Below are positions 14,392-19,834 of a stretch of 19,834 bases of DNA, piece by piece. Each line of letters begins with the position of its first letter. The stretch's first letter is position 1. The notes under the pieces were generated by a model. That model did not search any database. It saw only the letters and a list, made by a program, of their open reading frames with translations, and was not told the origin of the DNA. The translations under genes were made by a program, and so were the position numbers. The DNA comes from F23-B02 sp963650165 (GTDB taxonomy: Bacteria > Bacillota > Clostridia > Oscillospirales > Oscillospiraceae). The stretch covers positions 1-19,834 of the forward strand of contig CAVJKX010000024.1 of NCBI GenBank assembly GCA_963650165.1, read 5' to 3'.

Positions 14392-14568
14392 ATGAAAAAG
14401 ACCACACTTTTTGCGCTGGCGGTTATCGTCTGCCTCGTAGGAGCTGCCGTATCCAGCTACTGCATGGCGACCTTCTCTTCAAGCGTTGCCATATTCGGCA
14501 TTCTGGCCGTCCTGTTTGCCGTCGGCTTCACCGTGTTTATCAATAAGCTTACGAATGCCGCAGAATGA
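14392..14568 (+). CDS. Small hydrophobic membrane protein (58 residues)
   Basis: I do not recognise a family. The protein starts MKKTTLFALAVIVCLVG and has two hydrophobic stretches (about residues 5-23 and 29-50) separated by a Ser/Met-rich turn, ending NKLTNAAE. It could be a two-span membrane protein, or a secreted one if the first stretch is cleaved; I see no clear lipobox. The start at 14392 is chosen for GGAGG about eight bases upstream; an earlier in-frame ATG at 14368 lacks one. It stands alone with its own promoter and terminator, divergent from the LysR gene. Confidence 0.7.
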   Translation: MKKTTLFALAVIVCLVGAAVSSYCMATFSSSVAIFGILAVLFAVGFTVFINKLTNAAE

Positions 14569-14588
14569 GAGACTGCAATTTAACGATC

Positions 14589-14625
14589 TCCGACCTTGCC
14601 TGAAAGGGCAGGGTCGGATTTTTTT
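14589..14625 (+). terminator. Rho-independent terminator of the small membrane protein gene
   Basis: The stem TCCGACCT-TGCC / GGCA-GGGTCGGA (14589-14600 and 14607-14618), with one wobble, is followed by a run of seven T. The T-run overlaps the stop codon of the convergent methyltransferase gene at 14624. Confidence 0.87.
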
Positions 14626-15442
14626 ACAGCTTATGCATCATGCCGAGCTGATAAAACGCAACGGCGCTCGCCGCGGCGACGTTTAACGAGTCAACGCCGT
14701 GCGACATGGGGATGCGCAGCGTGTAGTCGCAGCTTGCGACGGTTTCTGCCGCAAGTCCGTCGCCCTCCGTCCCGAGTACAACGGCGAGCTTTTCCTCACG
14801 CGCCGGAGCGGGATCGTATATCGGCAGCGACTTGTCCGTCAGCGCCATGGCCGCGGTCTTAAAGCCCAGAGCGGAAAGCTCATGCATCCAATCCTTGCCG
14901 AGATAGGTCCACGGCACCTGAAACACCGTACCCATGCTGACTCTCACCGCGCGGCGGTACAGCGGGTCGCTGCCCTCGCTTGTGAGCAGCACCGCGTCCA
15001 TGCCCAGTGCCGCCGCCGAGCGGAAAATAGCACCGATATTTGTCGGATTCATTACGTTTTCCAGAACGGCAATGCGCCTTGCGCCGCGGCAGACCTCTTC
15101 GACGCTGCGAAGCTTCGGCCTGAGCATGGCGCACAGCATACCGCGCGTCAGATGAAAGCCCGTGAGCTGCGTGAGCACCTCGAGCGGCGCAGTGTAAACG
15201 TTTATATCCGCGCGGCAGCGCGCAAGAAGCTCCCTTGCCTTGCCCCCGGCGTGCTTTGTCTCCATCAGAAACGACAGCGGCACGCAGCCGGCATCCAGCG
15301 CTCGCTCAATGACCATGGGGCTCTCGGCGATGAACATCGCGTTTTCCGGATTGCGCCTGCATAGCAGCTGGTTTTCCGTAAGGCGCGCGTAAACGTCAAG
15401 CTCCGGCGCGGAAAAGTCATTTATCTCGATAAAATTCGCCAT
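14624..15442 (-). CDS. SpoU/TrmH-family RNA 2'-O-methyltransferase
   Basis: This 272-residue enzyme should transfer methyl from S-adenosylmethionine to a ribose 2'-OH in rRNA or tRNA. The N-terminal 110 residues look like the substrate-binding domain (FIAESPMVIERALDAG). The SPOUT catalytic part has motif 1 NPTNIGAIFRSAAALG, motif 2 VVLGTEGDGL and motif 3 IPMSHGVDSLNVAAASAVAFY in two segments. These include the conserved Asn, Arg and Glu of TrmH enzymes and the deep-knot residues. The specific RNA target cannot be stated. ATG 15442 is preceded by GGGAG eight bases upstream; a GTG two codons earlier is less likely. The Shine-Dalgarno lies immediately after the terminator of the upstream gene. 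Confidence 0.92.
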   Translation of the reverse strand: MANFIEINDFSAPELDVYARLTENQLLCRRNPENAMFIAESPMVIERALDAGCVPLSFLMETKHAGGKARELLARCRADINVYTAPLEVLTQLTGFHLTRGMLCAMLRPKLRSVEEVCRGARRIAVLENVMNPTNIGAIFRSAAALGMDAVLLTSEGSDPLYRRAVRVSMGTVFQVPWTYLGKDWMHELSALGFKTAAMALTDKSLPIYDPAPAREEKLAVVLGTEGDGLAAETVASCDYTLRIPMSHGVDSLNVAAASAVAFYQLGMMHKL

Positions 15443-15456
15443 AAGCACAGCTCCCG

Positions 15457-15488
15457 AAAAAAACGGCAGCCGCTTGCACGGCTGCCGT
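15457..15488 (-). terminator. Terminator or attenuator between tautomerase and methyltransferase genes
   Basis: On the minus strand ACGGCAGCCG / CGGCTGCCGT (15463-15472 and 15479-15488) forms a perfect 10-bp stem with a 6-base loop, followed by seven T. It ends the tautomerase transcript. The methyltransferase Shine-Dalgarno begins right after it. Confidence 0.87.
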
Positions 15489-15509
15489 AACTTAATTTAA
15501 AACATTGCT

Positions 15510-15875
15510 TTACTTTGAGGGGTTTTCCGACCTTGTCTCGCCTCCGAGCATCGCGCTTGCAAGCGGGATATCGTTGAAGATTATAACGATCTCCTGTCTG
15601 CACTCTTCGCCGCAGACCTGTGCAAGCTTGTCTGTCATTGCGGCCATGATGGGCTTTTTGGCCTCGTCGGTGCGGTCGGGCATCATCGTCCAGTCGATAA
15701 GCACGGTAGGAGCGAGCTTCCGCACGTTTTCCTTGTCCATTTCATGTATGTATACATAAATGTTCTTTAAAAGTGTCGAGGTGTTGGCGCATATCTGCTC
15801 TGCAAAGTATTCCATGAGATCAGCTTTTACGTCAGCCGGAAGTTTTTTAGTTACGGTTACATGAATGATAGGCAT
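15510..15875 (-). CDS. Tautomerase-superfamily protein (4-OT/MIF-like), 121 residues
   Basis: The protein begins MPIIHVTVTKKL, so removal of Met exposes the N-terminal Pro that is the catalytic base in the 4-oxalocrotonate tautomerase superfamily. At 121 residues it is about twice a 4-OT subunit. The second half (VLIDWTMMPDRTDEAKKP, then CRQEIVIIFNDIP) looks like a second beta-alpha-beta unit without Pro, as in the fused MIF or cis-CaaD type. The substrate is unknown. AAGGAG lies 7 bases before the ATG, and a promoter is visible upstream. It ends at a strong terminator and is probably mostly monocistronic. Confidence 0.85.
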   Translation of the reverse strand: MPIIHVTVTKKLPADVKADLMEYFAEQICANTSTLLKNIYVYIHEMDKENVRKLAPTVLIDWTMMPDRTDEAKKPIMAAMTDKLAQVCGEECRQEIVIIFNDIPLASAMLGGETRSENPSK

Positions 15876-15925
15876 AACATTGCTCCTTTGTCAAGTTTTT
15901 TCGCAAAATTCTGTGCGATGGCGAT

Positions 15926-15955
15926 ATAATACCATGTATTATGTGTGCTCGTCAA
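15926..15955 (-). promoter_or_regulatory. Putative promoter of the tautomerase gene
   Basis: On the minus strand TTGACG (15950-15955) and TATTAT (15926-15931) are separated by 18 bases, about 50 bases upstream of the start codon. Confidence 0.6.
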
Positions 15956-16033
15956 CCGCATTAAGCTTATGTTAAGATAAGATTTGTTTATGATGAACAG
16001 CCCCGGATTTTACGTCCGATAACGATAAAATTG

Positions 16034-16062
16034 TTGTAATGTGTCCGATACGGTGATAAAAT
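16034..16062 (+). promoter_or_regulatory. Putative promoter of the D-aminoacylase-like gene
   Basis: TTGTAA (16034-16039) and TAAAAT (16057-16062) are separated by 17 bases, placing the transcript start near 16069. An inverted repeat ATTCAAA (16064-16070) / TTTGAAT (16083-16089) lies over the predicted start and could be an operator. Confidence 0.55.
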
Positions 16063-16105
16063 AATTCAAATTGTGAAATCATTTTGAATATCAAGGAGGA
16101 CAGGC

Positions 16106-17689
16106 ATGACAACTGTACTGAAAAACGGACTTATCTATGACGGCACGGGCGCAAAGCCCTTCACGGGAGATGTCGTCATTGACGGCAACAGGATCGCATA
16201 TGTCGGCCCGAAGGCGGAGATGCAGGCGGATAAGATCATTGACTGCACCGGCAGGTGCATAGCGCCGGGCTTTATCGACGCCCATTCCCACAACGACTTT
16301 TTCTGCGACTACGATAATGCCGAGGTCTATTTTGCGCCCTTCCTGCGCCAGGGCATAACCACGCAGGTCACCGGCAACTGCGGCTTTTCCTGCTTCGGCA
16401 TAGAGCGCGGCTCGCAGTACAAGCGGTATGTCGGCGCGGGACTTTTCGAGGCCAAAAACCCCGGAAGCTTCAGGCAGTTTGTCGATGAAAACAGCGGAAA
16501 GCTTTTTGTGAACATCGTTCCGCTTGTCGGCCACGGCACGACGCGCATAGCCGTTAGCGGCCTGAAGCCCGGTAAAATGGACGCGCAGGGACGCGAAAAA
16601 ATGCTGGAGCATGTGCGAGAGGCGATGGAAAACGGCGCGTTCGGCGGAAGCTTCGGCTTTATGTACGAGCCGGGCATGTATTCGGATATGGAGGAGCTCG
16701 TGGCTTTCGCTTCAGCGGTTGCCGAGTATGACGGCATAGTGACGGTCCATCCCCGCGCAAACTCCAAGATCGCTCTGGGCTATCCGCTCATTTCAAAGCC
16801 GCATATCGAGATCGCGCTCGACGAGGTCATAGAGATCATGAAGCGCTCGAAGTGCCGCATGGAGTATTCGCACCTTATCTTCGTCGGAACGTCCTCCTGG
16901 AAGAGCATCGACCCCATGCTAAAAAAATTCTACGATTACCGCCGTCAGGGCTACGATATAGCCTATGATAACTACTCGATGACCTACGGCGCCTCCACCA
17001 TAAACGTCATCTGTCCGCCATGGTACATGGCGCTCAGCGAGCAGGAGAAGAAAAAACCGATAAACCGCCTGAAGCTGCGCGCCGTGATCGACGTTACACG
17101 CCTGCTGCTGGGCATCGACTTTAAGGATATAACCATTGCCTACATAAATGACGAGCCCCGGTACAAGGCATATGAGGGCCGCAGGGTAAGCGAGGTCGCA
17201 AAGAGCGAGGGGCGCGACTGCCTTGATCTCTACCTTGAGCTCATCGACGCGTCCGATGGCACGGGCAAGGTGTATCTCGATAAGTATTACAACGAGGAGC
17301 TCATCTGCCGCCTGATGAAGGACGAGCTGAGCGTATTTATGACCGACGCGTGGGTAGAGCCGCGCGGCGTGCAGAACGGCGCTGCCTTCCAGGGCTATCC
17401 GAACTTCCTGATAAAGGCGCGCGAAAACTCCATTCCGTGGGAGAGCGTCATAAATAAGATGAGCTGGAAGATAGCCGAGCGCTTCGGCTTTACCGAGCGC
17501 GGCCGCCTTGCCGAGGGCATGTTCGCCGACGTGACGGTCTTTGACCCCAACGGCCTCAGGGTGTTCCCCGATGAGCCCGACAGGAGCGCCGAGGGCATAA
17601 GCTTTGTTTTCGTAAACGGCGAGCAGGCCGTTTCGGAGGGACAGCTCACCGGCGTGCGCAGCGGCAGCATGGTTCTGAAAAAAAGATAA
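16106..17689 (+). CDS. N-acyl-D-amino-acid deacylase (D-aminoacylase family amidohydrolase)
   Basis: This 527-residue cytosolic metal-dependent hydrolase should remove acyl groups from N-acyl-D-amino acids, or act on a related amide. It has the amidohydrolase layout: a small N-terminal beta domain (LKNGLIYDGTGAKPFTGDV), then PGFIDAHSHND with metal ligands His60 and His62. Cys92 in TGNCGFS is the bridging residue typical of D-aminoacylases. His215 (VTVHPR), His256 (EYSHLI) and Asp414 (FMTDAW) fit the remaining metal and catalytic positions. The C-terminus returns to the beta domain (ADVTVFDPNG). AAGGAGG lies 7 bases before the ATG. It is monocistronic with its own promoter and terminator. The substrate could be another N-acyl compound, since this family is often mis-specified. 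Confidence 0.88.
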   Translation: MTTVLKNGLIYDGTGAKPFTGDVVIDGNRIAYVGPKAEMQADKIIDCTGRCIAPGFIDAHSHNDFFCDYDNAEVYFAPFLRQGITTQVTGNCGFSCFGIERGSQYKRYVGAGLFEAKNPGSFRQFVDENSGKLFVNIVPLVGHGTTRIAVSGLKPGKMDAQGREKMLEHVREAMENGAFGGSFGFMYEPGMYSDMEELVAFASAVAEYDGIVTVHPRANSKIALGYPLISKPHIEIALDEVIEIMKRSKCRMEYSHLIFVGTSSWKSIDPMLKKFYDYRRQGYDIAYDNYSMTYGASTINVICPPWYMALSEQEKKKPINRLKLRAVIDVTRLLLGIDFKDITIAYINDEPRYKAYEGRRVSEVAKSEGRDCLDLYLELIDASDGTGKVYLDKYYNEELICRLMKDELSVFMTDAWVEPRGVQNGAAFQGYPNFLIKARENSIPWESVINKMSWKIAERFGFTERGRLAEGMFADVTVFDPNGLRVFPDEPDRSAEGISFVFVNGEQAVSEGQLTGVRSGSMVLKKR

Positions 17690-17691
17690 AA

Positions 17692-17731
17692 ATCAAAGCC
17701 CTTCGGTCAACGGCCGGAGGGCAGATTTTTT
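17692..17731. terminator. Terminator between convergent deacylase and EamA genes
   Basis: GCCCTTCGG (17698-17706) pairs with CCGGAGGGC (17714-17722) with one wobble around a 7-base loop, followed by a T-run. The opposite side has an A-run, so it can also work on the minus strand for the gene ending at 17730. Confidence 0.85.
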
Positions 17732-18617
17732 AAGCGTTATGTTTTTTGCCTGTCCTTATGTTCAGCAGGACTATTGCCGACAGGACGAGGAGAATACCGG
17801 CCGCGCTCATCGGAGTGAGCGCTTCATTGTATATCACAACACCGACCACCGTTGCGACGACGGGCTCGATCGAGGCCATTATGGATGCCTTGCCGTTTTC
17901 AAGACCCTCGAGGCCGTAGGTGTATAAAAGATACGGCAGGAAGCAGGTCACAAGTCCCGTCGCAAAGGCAAAGCCGAAGTCGGACGGCGACTGCGTTATG
18001 ATATCGAGATATTCCGTTCCGCCTACGACCGTCGAGCCGATGGCGGCGAGCAGGCAAGCGTAAAAGTTTATCGTCAGGCTCGAATATCCGCGGTTGAGCG
18101 CAAAGCGGCCGAAAATACTGTACAGCGCATAGCATACGCCAGCCGTAAGGCCGAAGGCCAGACCGGTGGGAGTTATCATTGTGCCGCCGCCGATGCCGGA
18201 GACGAGGCAGCAGCCGGCAAATGCAAGCAGCATCGCGGCAAGCTTCTGCTTCGTGAGCTTTTCCCCGAACAGCAGAGCCGAGAACAGGATGACAAAGCAG
18301 GGAGCCGTGTACAGCAGTATCGCCGCCGCCGAAAGGCTCATATAGTCCATGGCCTTGAAGTAGCACACGCCGAAAACGAGCAGCGCGACTATGCCGCTTC
18401 CGATGAATATCCATGCATCCCGCAGCCGCACCCTGAACGCCGCACGGTTTGTTGCAAGCATGATGATCCCGAACAGGGTCGCCGCAAAAATGCATCTTAT
18501 CGAGATGCAGCTTACGGCCGAAACTCCCATGGAATCGAGCGTGCGGCGGAAAAAGCCCATAAAGCCCCACAGCGAGCCTGCCGCAATAACGCACGCCGCG
18601 TATTTGTTCTTGTTCAT
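17730..18617 (-). CDS. EamA/DMT-superfamily transporter
   Basis: This 295-residue membrane protein has about ten predicted spans in two repeated EamA halves. The first is marked by IAAGSLWGFMGFFRR and the second by AGVCYALYSIFGRFA. The LYTAPCFVILFSALLFGEKLT and EPVVATVVGVVIYNEAL segments (quoted in part) are typical of the glutamate-containing helix ends of DMT exporters. Such proteins usually export amino acids or other metabolites; the substrate is unknown. The start is ATG 18617, overlapping the DUF554 stop as ATGA, with GGAGG six bases upstream. A GTG six codons earlier is unlikely. Confidence 0.9.
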   Translation of the reverse strand: MNKNKYAACVIAAGSLWGFMGFFRRTLDSMGVSAVSCISIRCIFAATLFGIIMLATNRAAFRVRLRDAWIFIGSGIVALLVFGVCYFKAMDYMSLSAAAILLYTAPCFVILFSALLFGEKLTKQKLAAMLLAFAGCCLVSGIGGGTMITPTGLAFGLTAGVCYALYSIFGRFALNRGYSSLTINFYACLLAAIGSTVVGGTEYLDIITQSPSDFGFAFATGLVTCFLPYLLYTYGLEGLENGKASIMASIEPVVATVVGVVIYNEALTPMSAAGILLVLSAIVLLNIRTGKKHNA

Positions 18618-19324
18618 ACGAGACCTCCGATCCACGAGGACAGCGGTTCGTATATTATAGGCAGAACGATGGCGGGAAGAAGGTTCGGAACGTTCACCTT
18701 GCGGTCTGTAACGCCGATCATATTAAAGCCCATGCCGATGAATATCGCACCGCCCACGGCGCTCATTTCGCTTATGACCTCGCTGCTCAGAAACGGGGAA
18801 AGAGCGCCCGCGAGCAGCGTGAGCGTGCCCTCCCAGATCAGCACCGGTATGAGCGACAGCACAACGCCGATGCCCATAGCGGCCGACATTGCGGCTGCCG
18901 CAACGCCGTCGATGACGGCTTTGGTGTACAGCACGCTGTAGCTTCCGCGCAGCCCCGCGTCGAGCGAGCCCATTATCGCCATGGCGCCGACCGTAAACAT
19001 GACGGAGGCGCTCATAACGCCGTCGGCAAATCTGCCCTCGGCAAACTTCTTGCCCTCGAAGAGCTTCGAAACTCTCACGCCCATGCCGTCAATAAACTCG
19101 TCGATCTTCAGAGCCTGCCCGATTATCGCGCCGACGGCAAGGCACAGGACTATGCACATCGTGTCCGTCGAGCCGACTATGCCCTGTATGCCGACCGATA
19201 AGACGACGAGTCCCATGGCGGTCATAAGGCAGTCAACAAGCTTGTGATTTATCCTTGTCCTGAGCAGAGTTCCGAGCGTTCCGCCGATAAGAATGCCCAG
19301 AGCGTTAACTATCGCAGCAATCAT
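18614..19324 (-). CDS. DUF554 family membrane protein
   Basis: This 236-residue protein matches the DUF554 (YdfK/YqgA-like) family: it starts MIAAIVNALGILIGGTLGTL, then has GAIIGQALKID, FVDG-like and MGSLDAGLRG segments, and the closing GGAIFIGMGFNMIG. It has about seven hydrophobic spans and no known biochemical role. The start ATG has GAGGG seven bases upstream. Its stop overlaps the EamA transporter start, so both are translated from one mRNA and may work together in membrane transport. Confidence 0.9.
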   Translation of the reverse strand: MIAAIVNALGILIGGTLGTLLRTRINHKLVDCLMTAMGLVVLSVGIQGIVGSTDTMCIVLCLAVGAIIGQALKIDEFIDGMGVRVSKLFEGKKFAEGRFADGVMSASVMFTVGAMAIMGSLDAGLRGSYSVLYTKAVIDGVAAAAMSAAMGIGVVLSLIPVLIWEGTLTLLAGALSPFLSSEVISEMSAVGGAIFIGMGFNMIGVTDRKVNVPNLLPAIVLPIIYEPLSSWIGGLV

Positions 19325-19355
19325 TCCATAACCCTCTTAATAAATGTACCGGTCT

Positions 19356-19384
19356 ATTCTAATTACTTTAATTTCAATAGTCAA
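19356..19384 (-). promoter_or_regulatory. Promoter of the DUF554-EamA operon
   Basis: On the minus strand TTGACT (19379-19384) and TAGAAT (19356-19361) are separated by 17 bases, about 32 bases upstream of the start codon. Confidence 0.7.
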
Positions 19385-19402
19385 CACTCTTTTTTTATAT
19401 CA

Positions 19403-19432
19403 TTGACAAAAAAATAAATGCTGTGCTATTAT
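19403..19432 (+). promoter_or_regulatory. Promoter of the tRNA-Leu gene
   Basis: TTGACA (19403-19408) and TATTAT (19427-19432) are separated by 18 bases, placing the transcript start about 15 bases before the tRNA. Confidence 0.65.
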
Positions 19433-19454
19433 TGCAGATGCCAAATGAATATCT

Positions 19455-19538
19455 GCGGGTATGATGGAATTGGCAGACATGCGAGATTTAGGTTCTCGTG
19501 CCTACGGCGTGCAGGTTCGACCCCTGTTACCCGCACCA
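19455..19538 (+). tRNA. tRNA-Leu (anticodon UAG), CCA encoded
   Basis: The acceptor stem GCGGGTA (19455-19461) pairs with TACCCGC (19528-19534), followed by A and an encoded CCA. The anticodon stem CGAGA / TCTCG (19482-19486 and 19494-19498) encloses TTTAGGT with anticodon TAG at 19489-19491, which reads CUA leucine codons. A variable arm around GCC-TAC-GGC is present, as expected for a class II tRNA. The T arm is GCAGG-TTCGACC-CCTGT. Confidence 0.96.
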
Positions 19539-19731
19539 AAACGAAAAAACAGCTCAGGCCATTAGACAGGTGTTCGTAAAACAGGTTTAGACCGAAATTA
19601 CAAAATGAGCATCTGTCAGGCAGGGTTGGGAAACAAAAATGAAAAATGAGTGATGCCAAGTTGAACGACTGAACATCACTCATTTTTTATTTCATCGACA
19701 CTTATTACGAAATCACGGAGAAATTTCTATT
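19539..19731. other. Gap between tRNA-Leu and the transposase gene
   Basis: This AT-richer stretch contains one strong hairpin (19642-19687) and no convincing gene. A minus-strand open frame here is an artefact of the tRNA. The left end of the insertion element must lie in this gap, but I cannot place it without the other end. Confidence 0.5.
19642..19687. terminator. Perfect 14-bp hairpin with A- and T-run flanks
   Basis: AAAAATGAGTGATG (19642-19655) is the exact inverse complement of CATCACTCATTTTT (19674-19687), with an 18-base loop. It resembles a bidirectional terminator. It may end the tRNA transcript or insulate the transposase gene from outside transcription. Confidence 0.6.
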
Positions 19732-19834
19732 ATGAAGAGTAATTTGACTTATACCTTCTGCGGAGATTCCTACTACATTCCAAACAAACGATATACGCCG
19801 GAGTTCAAGAGAATGGTTGTAGAAACCATGAAGA
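19732..19834 (+). CDS. IS3-type transposase OrfA, N-terminal fragment (runs off the window)
   Basis: Only 34 codons are present. After MKSNLTYTFCGDSYYIPNK comes RYTPEFKRMVVETMK, which matches the start of the helix-turn-helix domain of IS3-family OrfA proteins. In that family OrfA binds the element ends and is joined to the DDE-carrying OrfB by frameshifting, but those parts lie beyond the window. GGAG is about 11 bases before the ATG. The base composition is visibly more AT-rich than the neighbouring genes, consistent with recent acquisition next to a tRNA gene. Confidence 0.7.
   Translation, partial: MKSNLTYTFCGDSYYIPNKRYTPEFKRMVVETMK

Noticed and set aside
19429..19683. An 84-residue minus-strand frame across tRNA-Leu
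   Set aside because: The VRVTGVEPARRRHENLN stretch is the well-known artefact of translating the reverse complement of a tRNA-Leu gene.
1..19834. CRISPR array, prophage, toxin-antitoxin or defence island
   Set aside because: No regularly spaced direct repeats, cas-like, phage-structural or paired toxin-antitoxin genes are visible. The only mobile-element sign is the transposase start at the right edge.

Overview
The window looks like a chromosomal segment of an anaerobic, GC-rich member of the Clostridia (Bacillota), plausibly an Oscillospirales-type gut fermenter. This rests on a trimeric electron-bifurcating-type [FeFe] hydrogenase, the tail of a 2-hydroxyacyl-CoA dehydratase/benzoyl-CoA reductase-type activator, strong AGGAGG ribosome binding sites, sigma-A-like promoters, many rho-independent terminators and a CCA-encoding tRNA. 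The genus cannot be fixed from sequence reading alone.

Layout, left to right. (1) 1-332, plus strand: the end of a BcrA/BadF/HgdC-like activator ATPase, then a 52-residue single-span membrane microprotein with an N-terminal CxxC, closed by two tandem hairpins. (2) 414-2627, minus strand: a tight ilvA-ridA-maa-like operon. Threonine dehydratase makes the reactive enamine/imine that RidA clears; a sugar O-acetyltransferase is translationally coupled behind it. (3) 2762-5138, minus strand: a small conserved-looking protein and a large lipoprotein with an RsiV/PdaC-like (DUF3298) domain and DxDxDG repeats. (4) 5268-9314, minus strand: the hydC-hydB-hydA operon for a NAD(H)- and ferredoxin-linked [FeFe] hydrogenase, with a near-consensus promoter.

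(5) 9315-9693: a 379-bp divergent regulatory region holding both promoters, a structured element and an AT-only palindrome. (6) 9694-12693, plus strand: a Crp/Fnr-family regulator with a perfect palindrome in its leader, followed by overlapping genes for a NitT/TauT-type ABC importer (lipoprotein binding protein, permease, compact ATPase) of unknown substrate. (7) 12716-14222, minus strand: a LysR regulator and a YitT-like membrane protein in one operon, with a 19-bp palindrome over the lysR ribosome binding site. (8) 14392-14568, plus strand: a small membrane protein with its own promoter and terminator.

(9) 14624-15875, minus strand: a SpoU/TrmH-type RNA methyltransferase and a tautomerase-superfamily protein, separated by a terminator. 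(10) 16106-17689, plus strand: an N-acyl-D-amino-acid deacylase with its own promoter. (11) 17730-19324, minus strand: a DUF554 membrane protein and an EamA/DMT exporter with overlapping ATGA junction. (12) 19455-19834, plus strand: tRNA-Leu(UAG), a hairpin-bearing gap, and the start of an AT-richer IS3-type transposase OrfA that runs off the window.

Most of the window is ordinary, densely packed core and accessory metabolism. The features most worth a second look are the CxxC microprotein, unusual residues beside the hydrogenase H-cluster, the structured element in the hydrogenase/Crp intergenic region, and the Crp-ABC module with its palindrome. I found no CRISPR array, prophage or clear defence system.
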